Shown piece after piece: positions 8,242 through 17,695 of a DNA stretch of 64,000 nt. Numbering within the stretch: position 1 is the first letter of the stretch; the number at the start of each line of letters is the position of its first letter. This DNA is from Gluconacetobacter diazotrophicus PA1 5. GTDB taxonomy: Bacteria; Pseudomonadota; Alphaproteobacteria; Acetobacterales; Acetobacteraceae. Made by a program: the position numbers and the translations under genes. A model generated the notes under the pieces. That model saw nothing but the letters and a program-made list of their open reading frames with translations. It did not search any database and was not told where the DNA came from. Where the stretch lies: the NCBI RefSeq assembly GCF_000067045.1, contig NC_010125.1, positions 968,001 to 1,032,000 of the forward strand, written 5' to 3'.

Positions 8242-9099
8242 ATGAAGCGATCAGACATCCCGTCTCTGGACGATCTGCGTGCGTTCGAAGCGGTAACGCG
8301 CCTCGGTTCCGTGCGAGCGGCTGCCATCGAACTGGCTCTGACGCATGGAGCGATCAGCCGCCGGGTGTCCAAGCTGGCTGCTGACCTCAAACTGCAACTA
8401 TTGGAACCCGACGGTCGTGGCGTACGGCCGACCCCGGATGGTGAACGCCTGGCGCTGGCCACGAGCGATGCACTGAAGGGAATATCGACAGCGCTCGCCG
8501 AGATCAGGTCGCCTCTGACCTCCCCGCCGATCGTGCTGTCCTGCGAACGATCGCTGGCGATGCGCTGGCTGATCCCGCGCCTGTCGGATTTTCAGGATCG
8601 TCACCCCGCCATCGACGTGCATCTCTCGACCGGCGGCGGTCCGCTGGATTTCGAGCGGGAACGCATCACCCTAGCAATCCGACGGCTCGACTTCCCGCTG
8701 GATCCGGACTGGACCATAACGACGCTCACAGCAGAGGCGGTCGGTCCGGTCATGCGACCTGATATGGCGGGGCGATTCGAGGACGGAGATTACCTGGCGC
8801 TCGGCTCGCGGACCCGCCCCGAGGCATGGCCGGAATGGCTGGCCACACGGCCCGACGTCCAAGCGCCACGCGACATCCGTCTCTACGACCATCATTTCCT
8901 GATGCTAGAGGCTGCCGCCAGCGGCTTGGGTGTCGCCCTCTCGCCCCGGATCATCGCGGCGGACGATGTCGCGAACGGACGGCTGATGGCCCCGGTGGGC
9001 TTCCAGGCGGACGGAACGGGTTACGGATTGATCAGACCCAGCAGAATGGAGGTGACGGACCACGTCGAGGCCCTAGAAAAATGGATCAAGAAACAGTAG
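8242..9099 (+). CDS. LysR-family transcriptional regulator (divergent from pdxA2 unit)
   Basis: A 285-aa LysR protein. The N-terminal winged HTH covers residues about 8-66 (LDDLRAFEAVTRLGSVRAAAIEL..HGAISRRVSKL), followed by a periplasmic-binding-like effector domain. It is transcribed away from the pdxA-like gene with a 75-bp shared promoter region, the classic arrangement for control of the neighbouring catabolic unit. The effector is unknown, likely a sugar acid if the PdxA2 reading is right. Confidence 0.85.
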   Translation: MKRSDIPSLDDLRAFEAVTRLGSVRAAAIELALTHGAISRRVSKLAADLKLQLLEPDGRGVRPTPDGERLALATSDALKGISTALAEIRSPLTSPPIVLSCERSLAMRWLIPRLSDFQDRHPAIDVHLSTGGGPLDFERERITLAIRRLDFPLDPDWTITTLTAEAVGPVMRPDMAGRFEDGDYLALGSRTRPEAWPEWLATRPDVQAPRDIRLYDHHFLMLEAAASGLGVALSPRIIAADDVANGRLMAPVGFQADGTGYGLIRPSRMEVTDHVEALEKWIKKQ

Positions 9100-9105
9100 A
9101 ATTAA

Positions 9106-9151
9106 TAAATAGTATATATAGTTTATGGAAACATATCCATAATATATAATT
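9106..9151. terminator. AT-rich hairpin after the LysR gene
   Basis: Just after the LysR stop, TATATA(gt)TTATGGA pairs with TCCATAATATATA around a 6-nt loop and is followed by ATTTTG. This is a plausible terminator, and the start of a sharply AT-richer stretch that separates the metabolic unit from the SIR2-HerA locus. Confidence 0.45.
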
Positions 9152-9189
9152 TTGAAAAACAAACCGATAAAAATTCAAATCTATTTCTA

Positions 9190-9396
9190 TTACTTATTTG
9201 CGGAGCACTTTGCCCAGTCGAGCTTGGGAGTCTTCCTGTCAGGCAGTTCCCCGCGACGCAACTGCTCTAACCGTCGTTTCTGCTTAATACTCGCATGCCC
9301 CTGTTGCACTTCTGCGTCTCTCTGGCTGCCGTCGCAATAAAAAGCTGCTAATCCTTTTCCAACGAGATCACGGGGATGGCTTGGGGCGGATGACAT
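9190..9396 (-). other. Doubtful small ORF in the gap before the SIR2 gene
   Basis: The 290-bp gap 9100-9389 contains a 68-codon minus-strand frame ending DRKTPKLDWAKCSANK, with a basic KQKRRLEQLRRGELP segment. It has no recognised domain and overlaps the probable SIR2 start. It may be a gene remnant or chance. No other gene is supported in this gap. Confidence 0.2.
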
Positions 9397-10661
9397 TTTG
9401 GAACGACAAGCAGGCGGACGCTGCCCATTTGCGTCTTTTCGTGCCTGGGGACGGCTGGCGTGCCTTCAAGGATAAGATGAATGACGAGGGTGATCGGGTC
9501 GAAGAGCCCGGCACGCAGAGAACAATTGAGAGCAGCCTCCTAAATGTGCTGAACGCGACAAACGTCGTTGTGCTGACCGGCACCGGTTCATCCTTTGCCG
9601 CACGCAATGATGTGGGTAAACCCACACCCGCCGGCATGTGGGACGTGTGGCAGGCAGTTGAGGCCGAAGTTGGACCCGCCACTTTCAAGGAGGTTTGCGA
9701 CAGTTTTGCGAGCGCGCGGATCGAAGATAATATTGAGCGGCTTCTGACGCTGTGCAAACTCTACCTCGAACTTCACGAGACAGCGGTCGAGGATGCCACC
9801 TTCCTCAGAATCCGCGATTTTGTAGCAACCGCCGAGAAAGCGATCCTTGCCCGTGTCGACTTCGTCGACTGGACGACCAATCTCGATGCTCATGCCGGAT
9901 TGATCCAAAAGATTGGCCGCCGTAGTGTGCGCAAGGCCCGTTCCAAGCTATTCACTACCAACTATGATCTCTGCTTTGAGGAGGCAGCACGGCGTCACCG
10001 CTTCACGATCATCGACGGCTTCTCGCATGGGCTCGACCAGATTTACGATCGCAGTCAGTTCGAGTTTGACATCGTTCGTCGCTCCGGCCTGCGCGATGCG
10101 CCCGATTATATTGAGAACGTCTTCCACCTCTATAAACTGCATGGCTCCCTCGACTGGCGACGGAAAGGAGCGGAGATTTACCGCTCACGCGGCCCAGAAG
10201 GTGACCCGGTCCTCATCTATCCGCGTTCGAGCAAATACCAGGAAAGCTTCGATGCTCCCTATCTGGACATGATCAGCGCACTCCAGGCGGCACTACGCGA
10301 ACCTGATACGGCCGTTCTGATCTCGGGCTTTGGCTTCAACGACGACCATATCAGTCGACCTATACTGTCAGCCGTCGAGGCGAACATGTCGCTACGACTG
10401 GTTATCTGCGATCCAGCCTTCATTCCAGCAGCAGCCTTAAACGCTACCGACCAAAGTATGACTACGGTCGTAGAGCCGCAGAACAGATTTCTTGCGGCCT
10501 TCAAGCGCATGGCCGAGGTCGGTGACGCACGGATTCATCTGATCAACGGCCGGTTCCAGGATTTGGTCTCGGCTTTACCTGATCTTATCGGCGAGACAGA
10601 TCGCGAACGTCACATGCAGCGTGTCCGCATGCTCAGAGACAGCATGGACATCACGGCGTGA
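9390..10661 (+). CDS. SIR2-like protein of a SIR2-HerA defence system
   Basis: A 423-aa protein from ATG 9390 (an in-frame TTG at 9381 is possible). It shows the SIR2 NAD-binding set: VVVLTGTGSSFAA (about 51-63), KLFTTNYD (about 188-195) with the catalytic-site Asn, KLHGSLDW with the catalytic-type His, and LISGFGFNDDHI near 310. SIR2 effectors in known anti-phage systems hydrolyse NAD+. The stop overlaps the GTG start of the herA-like gene (GTGA, 10658-10661), so they form one translational unit. SIR2-HerA is an established two-gene anti-phage system in which the two proteins form a large complex. Confidence 0.87.
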   Translation: MTFWNDKQADAAHLRLFVPGDGWRAFKDKMNDEGDRVEEPGTQRTIESSLLNVLNATNVVVLTGTGSSFAARNDVGKPTPAGMWDVWQAVEAEVGPATFKEVCDSFASARIEDNIERLLTLCKLYLELHETAVEDATFLRIRDFVATAEKAILARVDFVDWTTNLDAHAGLIQKIGRRSVRKARSKLFTTNYDLCFEEAARRHRFTIIDGFSHGLDQIYDRSQFEFDIVRRSGLRDAPDYIENVFHLYKLHGSLDWRRKGAEIYRSRGPEGDPVLIYPRSSKYQESFDAPYLDMISALQAALREPDTAVLISGFGFNDDHISRPILSAVEANMSLRLVICDPAFIPAAALNATDQSMTTVVEPQNRFLAAFKRMAEVGDARIHLINGRFQDLVSALPDLIGETDRERHMQRVRMLRDSMDITA

Positions 10662-12484
10662 CCCGCATCAACCCGATCAATCCCGATCGTTATATTGGCA
10701 CGATCACCCAATCGACGGCCTCCTATGTCCACGTCAACCTGCCCAATGCCGCAGTTGTCCCTGAGCAGCGAGGGTTAGCACTCGGGGCAGTAGGTGATTT
10801 CGTCTTCATCGATTGCGAGCAGTTCAATATCCTCGGTCGAATCGTCGAAACGAGGATTCCCGATGCGGAGCGGCTCACCGTGGAACCGTCGCTAGGAAAG
10901 ACGGGCCTCACCAACCCGATCGGGCGGGTTCAGTTACTTGCCGCTGTCGAGCAACGCTCCAATAAACTGCGGCGCGGACTTCCCGTTTTTCCTCGTATTG
11001 GCGATGCAGTCTACTTGGCCGAACCGAACCAACTGGCAACGCTCATCCGCAACGCGGTTGCAGGCCAAGATGAACTAACCCTGAGCGTCGGACGGATTAA
11101 TACCGCCGATGGCGTCGATGTCTGCTTGCCGCCCGAGAAGATTTTTGGCCGCCATTGCGGCGTGTTCGGTGCGACCGGTGGCGGCAAGAGCTGGACGGTG
11201 GCCACATTGGTCCAACAGCTCAAAAAAGCCGGAGGTCGCGCGATCGTGCTCGATCCCACTGGCGAATTCGCCGATATGGGCAATATTGATGATGTCTTCG
11301 TATTCGACGCGCCAGTCGAGAACTCCAAGTTAGTCCACTTTCCCTATCGCCAAATGACCGAGGACGACCTGTTCACGTTGTTCCGACCGTCGGGTCAAAG
11401 CCAAGGTCCGCGCCTGCGTGAGGCGATCAAGAGCCTGAAGCTTGTGGCGGCGGTCGCAGGTGCCGTGCCGACAGGACTCTACGTCAATAATGGCCTAATC
11501 GAGAAGGCCGGACGCAAGCGCGTGCCCTATTTCAGCGCGCTCCGTACGCATGCTGCAGTGCTGCATGCGCCGGCCTGCGACTTCGATATTGCGAACCTCG
11601 CCGAACAGGTAAAGAATGAATGCGTTTGGGGAAGTGGGCAGGGTAATAATGCTGATGCCTTCGGCAACACCGACCAGAATTCGCTGGGCTATTGCGAGTC
11701 TCTGATTGCCCGCATCAACACGTTGCTCGGATCGCGCGAGTTGGAGTGCATCTTCCGCACTCGCGGAACCTCACTCGTTGACGAGCTTCGCACTTTCCTC
11801 GCCGACGATCGACGTGACATTGCTGTCATTTCGTTCAAGGATGTTCGCTTCGAGCACAATACGCGTGAAATCCTCCTTAATGTAATTGGTCGGTTCCTCT
11901 TGGCGGAAGCGCGTAGTGGTGCCTTCCGGACATCCCCTCTGGTCGTCTTCCTTGATGAAGCGCACCAATTTCTTGGTCGTTCGGTCGGCGACGACTATGG
12001 CTCCGTAAAGCTTGATTCATTCGGCCTGATTGCCAAAGAGGGCCGAAAATATGGCCTGACCTGTGTTCTTGCTACACAGCGGCCGCGCGATATCCCTCAA
12101 GATGTGATGAGCCAACTCGGCACGCTCTTCGTTCACCGCCTGACTAATGACCAAGATCGGGAAACTGTAGAGCGCGCCTGTGGCGACCTCGATCGCGGAG
12201 CCGCGCAGTTCGTTCCAATGCTGGCACCCGGCGAGGCAGTTGTGATTGGTCCTGACATTCCCGCACCGGTGCCATTATTCATCCATAAGCCCGAGTATCC
12301 ACCGGATTCTAAGGGGCCCGAGTTCCAGAGTTTCTGGAAAGCGCGGCGCATCCGGGCGGCTGACGCTGATGCGCCACTCGCAGCAGTCCCGCCGGCTAAG
12401 CCGGCCGAAGCTCACATCAATACAGTGGCTTCAGCAGTCAATTTCTATTCTAACGCAGACCTGGACGACGAGATCCCGTTCTGA
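10658..12484 (+). CDS. HerA-family hexameric ATPase of the SIR2-HerA system
   Basis: A 608-aa protein starting at GTG 10658, inside the SIR2 stop. It has an N-terminal HAS-barrel-like region, Walker A GATGGGKSWT (about 172-181), Walker B VVFLDEAHQF (about 428-437), a sensor segment CVLATQRPRDIPQDVMSQLG and the arginine-rich region RLTNDQDRETVERACGDLDR. HerA/FtsK ATPases translocate DNA. In SIR2-HerA the ring scaffolds the SIR2 subunits. The extreme C-terminus, NADLDDEIPF, copies the acidic tip of SSB (DDDIPF type), which is unusual. A kinase gene follows on the same strand. Confidence 0.9.
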   Translation: MTRINPINPDRYIGTITQSTASYVHVNLPNAAVVPEQRGLALGAVGDFVFIDCEQFNILGRIVETRIPDAERLTVEPSLGKTGLTNPIGRVQLLAAVEQRSNKLRRGLPVFPRIGDAVYLAEPNQLATLIRNAVAGQDELTLSVGRINTADGVDVCLPPEKIFGRHCGVFGATGGGKSWTVATLVQQLKKAGGRAIVLDPTGEFADMGNIDDVFVFDAPVENSKLVHFPYRQMTEDDLFTLFRPSGQSQGPRLREAIKSLKLVAAVAGAVPTGLYVNNGLIEKAGRKRVPYFSALRTHAAVLHAPACDFDIANLAEQVKNECVWGSGQGNNADAFGNTDQNSLGYCESLIARINTLLGSRELECIFRTRGTSLVDELRTFLADDRRDIAVISFKDVRFEHNTREILLNVIGRFLLAEARSGAFRTSPLVVFLDEAHQFLGRSVGDDYGSVKLDSFGLIAKEGRKYGLTCVLATQRPRDIPQDVMSQLGTLFVHRLTNDQDRETVERACGDLDRGAAQFVPMLAPGEAVVIGPDIPAPVPLFIHKPEYPPDSKGPEFQSFWKARRIRAADADAPLAAVPPAKPAEAHINTVASAVNFYSNADLDDEIPF

Positions 12485-12609
12485 TCGAACCGGAATTTGA
12501 GAAAGATGTCGAGGATTTTGAGAAAGCCAGCCGGATAGAGGCAAGCGACAATACGGCATCGCTGCGGTTGTTGGCGCGAAATATAATCTTGCAAGCAGGT
12601 AAGGAACTA

Positions 12610-14151
12610 ATGGTGGCCCAAGTATATGGAGAACGTTGGAAATTAGTCTGCTCCGTGGGACAGGGCGGTCAAGGCGACGTATTCAAGGTTATAGACATTC
12701 GGCACCCTGAGGCTGGACCCTACGCGCTGAAACGCGTGAGAAATCCTAAGCGGCGGCAGCGCTTTGAAGCAGAGGTTGCGGCCATCGAGCAGTTGCATCA
12801 CCCGAACATTATTCGTCTAATCGATCATTCCGCGCTTGGCACAACGGATTGCGATGACGCCAAGCAATTCTTGGTGATGCCCTTGGCCAGAGGGGGTGAC
12901 TTAGCCTCACGGGTTAAGGTCTATAAGGACTCACTCGATGGGGCGGTAGCCGTTGCCCTCCCGTTGGCTTCGGCCTTATCTGCAGCCCACGCGAAGGGCA
13001 TCGTGCACCGGGATGTCAAGCCGGGAAACGTCATTTTCGCAGACGAGGGCAACGACCCCTGGCTTACCGACTTTGGCATCTGCCTCATACGGAACACGGA
13101 GCGTGCCACAGCGACGCATGAGGTTGCCGGACCATGGGCGTTCATGGCGCCCGAAGTCGAGCATGGGGGCCAGCTCAACGTCACGGCGGCAGCCGATGTT
13201 TATTCTCTAGGTAAACTTCTCTATTTCATGGTCAGTGGCGGAACGGTGTTGCCCCGAGAGCGCCTCGACGATCCACGCTATGCCGCAGTTCTATCGAAGG
13301 GCGGTCGCTTCCATCTTCTCGACCTACTTCTCCGCCGGATGGTATGCGAACCCGCTGGTAGACTTCAGACAATGGCCCAAGTTGAAGATGAGTTGAAACG
13401 CATCGCAGCATGGGACAGGATGTCGATAGCTTCTCCATTTAGCGAAGCGGCTCTGAAGAGGCTCGAGGCACTCCAGCGGTCTGTAGCGGACGAGCGGCGT
13501 GAGAAGGCCGAGAGAGATTCTGCCCGGCAGGACAGGGAGGCGATCGCTGCTGCCATGCTGGTGCAATTACGCGACTTCACGTCAGCCGAACTCGAGAAGG
13601 CGGCTGCCGCGCTCGGCACCGGCGCAGTGCTGGCAACAAGCGTGCAGAACGTTGCTCAGGAGGAACTCGGGCACGTCGAACTCAACGAACTCGTCGCGGT
13701 AGCCGGAACCGAATTAGCTGTCGGAAACGTGCAAACTGAGGGCACGGCCCTCGTTCTTCAACTCCTAATCTGCCGATCAGGGGGAACCGGGGGTCCCGTG
13801 CCCATCGGAAATATGGCAGATAGACTGGGTGGTTTGACGGATGTCATCCATATTGTCATTCCACGAGTCCTCAAGCGCTACCGGAAGGGAACCTTCTCAG
13901 GAAAGTTGCCAATCTTCTTCATCGGTACGTCTGGCCACCTCCAGGCGGTGCCAACCCCACCAAAGCCCGGCCAGAAATCTTTCAAGGCGATAGTACAACC
14001 GCAGGCCGCACCCGCGAAAGTCTTTGCAACAGAAATCGCCTCGTCGCAGTGGCCAGAACTTGCAGTACATCTGAAGAGCTTCGTCGGCTCTGTGTTGGAT
14101 AGTTTCCTACAAGTAATAGAGCGCAACCGTAGCAATCCGTTTCTTTCCTGA
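12610..14151 (+). CDS. Hanks-type Ser/Thr protein kinase next to SIR2-HerA
   Basis: 513 aa from ATG 12610, chosen for its AAGGA 5 bp upstream; an in-frame TTG at 12568 is the alternative. The kinase core is complete: Gly-loop GQGGQGDV (about 17-24), ALKR lysine, VHRDVKPGNV (HRD), TDFGI (DFG) and AFMAPEV (APE). A Glu/Arg-rich coiled coil (about residues 285-320) and an unrecognised C-terminal domain of about 190 aa follow. There is no membrane segment. It begins 125 bp after herA on the same strand, and its reading frame is open back to the herA stop. It may regulate or trigger the SIR2-HerA system, or be a separate STK-type defence gene (inference). Confidence 0.85.
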   Translation: MVAQVYGERWKLVCSVGQGGQGDVFKVIDIRHPEAGPYALKRVRNPKRRQRFEAEVAAIEQLHHPNIIRLIDHSALGTTDCDDAKQFLVMPLARGGDLASRVKVYKDSLDGAVAVALPLASALSAAHAKGIVHRDVKPGNVIFADEGNDPWLTDFGICLIRNTERATATHEVAGPWAFMAPEVEHGGQLNVTAAADVYSLGKLLYFMVSGGTVLPRERLDDPRYAAVLSKGGRFHLLDLLLRRMVCEPAGRLQTMAQVEDELKRIAAWDRMSIASPFSEAALKRLEALQRSVADERREKAERDSARQDREAIAAAMLVQLRDFTSAELEKAAAALGTGAVLATSVQNVAQEELGHVELNELVAVAGTELAVGNVQTEGTALVLQLLICRSGGTGGPVPIGNMADRLGGLTDVIHIVIPRVLKRYRKGTFSGKLPIFFIGTSGHLQAVPTPPKPGQKSFKAIVQPQAAPAKVFATEIASSQWPELAVHLKSFVGSVLDSFLQVIERNRSNPFLS

Positions 14152-14231
14152 GCCATTTTTCACAAGCGTTATGACCTTGCCCCCTGAAATGCCCTCGCAT
14201 TGAAGTAAGGTCTGTCCACTGGAGACAGACG

Positions 14232-14498
14232 ATGAAGAAAGCGCGATTTACGCAGGACCAGATTATCGGGGTCCTGAAAGAGCATCAGGCGGGCGCTACG
14301 GCTGCGGATCTGTGCCGCAAGCACGGGATCAGTGACGCGACCTTCTACACCTGGCGGTCGAAATACGGCGGGATGGAGGTGTCGGAAGCGCGGCGCCTCA
14401 AGGCTCTTGAAGAAGAGAACGCGAAGCTGAAGCGGCTTCTGGCGGAGAGCGTGATGGACGTCTCGACGCTGAAGGAACTACTGGCAAAAAACTCGTGA
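14232..14498 (+). CDS. IS3-family transposase OrfA
   Basis: An 88-aa helix-turn-helix protein ([21 protein letters not shown]...[20 protein letters not shown]) with a C-terminal leucine-zipper-like helix ([18 protein letters not shown]). It ends in GCAAAAAACTCGTGA. The A6 run is a plausible -1 slippage site for making the OrfAB transposase. Confidence 0.92.
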   Translation: MKKARFTQDQIIGVLKEHQAGATAADLCRKHGISDATFYTWRSKYGGMEVSEARRLKALEEENAKLKRLLAESVMDVSTLKELLAKNS

Positions 14499-15349
14499 CG
14501 CCCGGTTTGCGGCGGGAAGCCGTGACCTGGGCGATCCGGGAGAAAGAGTATTCGCAGCGACGGGCCTGCCGGCTGATCGGCATGGACCCGAAGACCTGGC
14601 GCTATGCGTCACGCCGCCCGGATGATGCCGCAGCGCGCGGGCGGCTGCGCGAACTGGCTGGGGAGCGACGGCGATTTGGCTACCGGCGACTGCATATCCT
14701 GCTCGGCCGGGAAGGAATGACGATGAACCACAAGAAGCTGTTCCGGCTGTATCGCGAAGAGGGGCTGTCGGTCCGCAAGCGTGGCGGCCGGAAACGGGCG
14801 CTGGGCACGCGCTCGCCGATGATGCTGCCCGACGGGCCGAACCAGCGCTGGAGCCTGGATTTCGTCTCGGATGCATTGAACAACGGACGGCGCTTCCGGG
14901 TGCTGACGGTGGTCGACGACTACACGCGCGAATGTCTGGCGCTGGTGGCGGACACCTCGTTATCAGGCGAACGCCTCGGTCGTGAACTCGACCGGATCGG
15001 CGAGCATCGCGGCTGGCCGCTGATGATCGTTAGCGACAATGGCACCGAGATGACATCGAACGCGATCCTGGCCTGGCAGCAGAAGCGATCGGTGCTGTGG
15101 CACTATATCGCACCGGGCAAGCCGCAGCAGAACGGGTTCGTCGAGAGCTTCAACGGCCGGTTCCGCGACGAATGCCTCAATGAGCATCTGTTCCGTAACA
15201 TCGCCCACGCTCGGACGGTCATCGAGGACTGGCGGGCCGACTACAACGCCGTCAGGCCTCACACCAGCCTCAATGGCATGACGCCAGAGGCTTTCGCTCA
15301 ACACGCCACCAAGGCATACAACAATACACAGACCCTAACTCAAAACTGA
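14495..15349 (+). CDS. IS3-family transposase OrfB (DDE integrase domain)
   Basis: 284 aa overlapping orfA by 4 bp. It has an HTH_21 region ([15 protein letters not shown]...[12 protein letters not shown]) and then the rve integrase core with [19 protein letters not shown] and [19 protein letters not shown] giving the D, D and E catalytic positions. Intact, probably expressed as an OrfAB fusion by frameshift. Confidence 0.92.
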   Translation: MTPGLRREAVTWAIREKEYSQRRACRLIGMDPKTWRYASRRPDDAAARGRLRELAGERRRFGYRRLHILLGREGMTMNHKKLFRLYREEGLSVRKRGGRKRALGTRSPMMLPDGPNQRWSLDFVSDALNNGRRFRVLTVVDDYTRECLALVADTSLSGERLGRELDRIGEHRGWPLMIVSDNGTEMTSNAILAWQQKRSVLWHYIAPGKPQQNGFVESFNGRFRDECLNEHLFRNIAHARTVIEDWRADYNAVRPHTSLNGMTPEAFAQHATKAYNNTQTLTQN

Positions 15350-15508
15350 GGGCACGTTCGGGGCAGGGTCAGTTACATACCACAAAAATTGAAAGCGTAG
15401 CCGAACTACGAAGCGATATCTGTCGTGGACTCGGTCCGCTTTCGAGAATCTGCAAATCCCGATGGGACGATCAGAGTGGGAGCGGGCAACCTACACGGAG
15501 ATACAGCC

Positions 15509-17695
15509 TCATGTGGCACCGCCAGCCAACCATTCCCTGAGCTTCGACCACCGCCGTCTCCCGCCCTGATTCCGCACAGCAATGGCCAGCGCCTTCTTCT
15601 GCCCGATCAGGACAACGAGTTTCCGCCCCCGTGTCACGCCGGTATAGAGCAGGTTCCGCTCCAACATGGCGTAATGCTGCGTCACCAATGGGATCACCAC
15701 CCCCGGGTATTCCGACCCCTGGCTCTTGTGAATGGTCGTCGCGTAGGCCAGCACCAGTTCATCCAGCTCGCCGAAGCCGTAAACGACCTCCCGTCCATCG
15801 AATGAAACCGTCAGTTCGCCTTCTTCAATATCGATCCTGTCGATGACGCCAAGATCTCCGTTGAAGACGTCCCGGTCATAATCGTTGGCGATCTGCATCA
15901 CCTTGTCACCCGGACCATAGGTCCAGCCGAACCGCTCGACCTTCACGTCGCCTGGCGGGTTCAGCGCCTGCTGCAATTCGATATTCAGCGACCGCGCCCC
16001 AAGCCCGCCCCGGTTCATCGGGCAGAGCACCTGCACGTCGCGAACAGGGTCCAGCCCGAACCGCGCCGGGATGCGGTCCTTCACCACGGCCAGCAGCTTG
16101 CGTAGCCCGATCTCCGGTTCTGCCGCCTCGACGAAGTAGAAATCCGATCCCTCTTCCGCGCTCAGTTCGGGCATCCTGCCCTCATTGATCCGGTGCGCGT
16201 TGGTGATGATCCGGCTCTGCGCGGCCTGGCGGAACACCTCGGTCAGCCGCACCACAGGTACGGCATCGGAGTTGATGATGTCGGCCAGCACTTGCCCCGG
16301 CCCGACCGACGGCAACTGGTCCACATCGCCGACGATCAACAAGGCTGCGCTGTCGGGCAAGGCGCGCAACAGGGAGCGCATCAGCAGCACGTCCACCATG
16401 CTGGCTTCGTCCACGACCAGCAGATCGCAGGTCAGCGGGTTGGTATCGTCCCGCTTGAAGCTGCCAGTCGCCGGATCCGTCTCCAGCAGGCGGTGGATAG
16501 TCTTGCCCTCCAGCCCCGTGCTTTCCGACAGGCGCTTCGCTGCGCGACCCGTCGGCGCACAAAGCTGCACGTCGGCGCCCTTGGCCGTCACGATCTTGAG
16601 AATGGCGTTGACCAGCGTGGTCTTGCCTACGCCGGGACCACCCGTAATCACCAGCACCTTGCTACCCAAAGCCAGACGCACCGCCTTCTGCTGGCTAGGC
16701 GCCAGAGCCAGTCCGGTCTTGCCTTCCACCCAGGCCATGGCCTTTTCAGCGTCGATGTCCGGCCAGGGCGGACGACCGACGGCGCAGGCGCGCAACCGCT
16801 CGGCGATGCTCTGCTCCGCGCGATAGAGACCAGCAAGGAAGATACAGCCCGTCTCTCCCACGCTGTCGGCAATAACGTCGCCCGCCTCCAGCTCCAGCGC
16901 GAGGGCAGTCTCGATCAGAGGGGCGGCTACCTCCAGCAGTTCGGCGGTGCTGGTCAGCAATTCCCCGACCGGCAGGCCGCAATGCCCTTCGTCCATGGCC
17001 TCGCCAAGCGCATAGGAGATCCCTGCCCTCACCCGGATCATGGCGTCGGGCGCGATCCCCATCTTCTGGGCAATCTGGTCAGCGGTCTTGAATCCGATCC
17101 CCCGGATGTCCTTCGCAAGCCGGTAGGGGTTCTCGCTGATCAGTCGGACCGCATCCTGCCCGTAGGTCTTAAAGATCCGGACTGCCCGCGAGGTGCCGAC
17201 GCCGTTGCTGTGCAGGAACAGCATGATCTCGCGGATCACCTTCTGATCCGCCCAGCCAGCGACGATCCGTTCGGCGCGCTTGGGACCGATGCCCGTCACC
17301 TCCCGCAGCCTGCCGGGCTCCTGCTCGATCAGGTCGAAAACCGCCTCGCCGAACGCTTTCACCAGCTTTTTGGCATAGACGGGGCCGATGCCCCGGATCA
17401 TGCCCGAACCAAGATAACGCTCGATGCCCTCGACCGTGGTCGGCGGGCTGGCCTTGAGAAACTCGGCCTTGAACTGAAGGCCGTGGGTGTGGTCGTTGAA
17501 CCAGCGTCCCGACATCTGCACGAACTCGCCCGCCGAAATCATGGCGGCATGGCCGACAACAGTGACCAGATCGCGCTGCCCCCGCACCTTCACCCGCAGA
17601 ACGCAGAAGCCGTTCTCGGCGTTGTGGAACGTCACCCGCTCGACCAGTCCCGCCAGCACTTCCGTGGGCGAAGAGTCGGTGGCGCGTCCGCTCAT
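15509..17695 (-). CDS. RecD2-like SF1B DNA helicase
   Basis: A 728-aa protein of the length expected for RecD2. It has an N-terminal OB-like domain, HhH motifs (GIGPVYAKKLVKAFG, VTGIGPKRAERI, GIGFKTADQIA), then the helicase core: Walker A TGGPGVGKTTLVNAI (about residues 356-370), DEASMVDVLLM motif II, GDVDQLPSVGPG motif III and YATTIHKSQGSEYPGV near the C-terminus. RecD2 enzymes are 5'-3' helicases acting without RecBC. On mobile elements they may help replication, transfer or repair. The 133-bp gap after the IS holds nothing recognised. Confidence 0.88.
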   Translation of the reverse strand: MSGRATDSSPTEVLAGLVERVTFHNAENGFCVLRVKVRGQRDLVTVVGHAAMISAGEFVQMSGRWFNDHTHGLQFKAEFLKASPPTTVEGIERYLGSGMIRGIGPVYAKKLVKAFGEAVFDLIEQEPGRLREVTGIGPKRAERIVAGWADQKVIREIMLFLHSNGVGTSRAVRIFKTYGQDAVRLISENPYRLAKDIRGIGFKTADQIAQKMGIAPDAMIRVRAGISYALGEAMDEGHCGLPVGELLTSTAELLEVAAPLIETALALELEAGDVIADSVGETGCIFLAGLYRAEQSIAERLRACAVGRPPWPDIDAEKAMAWVEGKTGLALAPSQQKAVRLALGSKVLVITGGPGVGKTTLVNAILKIVTAKGADVQLCAPTGRAAKRLSESTGLEGKTIHRLLETDPATGSFKRDDTNPLTCDLLVVDEASMVDVLLMRSLLRALPDSAALLIVGDVDQLPSVGPGQVLADIINSDAVPVVRLTEVFRQAAQSRIITNAHRINEGRMPELSAEEGSDFYFVEAAEPEIGLRKLLAVVKDRIPARFGLDPVRDVQVLCPMNRGGLGARSLNIELQQALNPPGDVKVERFGWTYGPGDKVMQIANDYDRDVFNGDLGVIDRIDIEEGELTVSFDGREVVYGFGELDELVLAYATTIHKSQGSEYPGVVIPLVTQHYAMLERNLLYTGVTRGRKLVVLIGQKKALAIAVRNQGGRRRWSKLREWLAGGAT

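Larger units (their letters stand above)
14172..15371 (+). mobile_element. IS3-family element (IS407-like group), complete
   Basis: Inverted ends TGACCTTGCCCC (14172) and GGGGCAGGGTCA (15371) are flanked by the 4-bp direct repeat GTTA (14168-14171, 15372-15375). There are two overlapping ORFs, orfA and orfB. It landed 20 bp after the kinase stop and leaves that gene intact. Confidence 0.92.
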
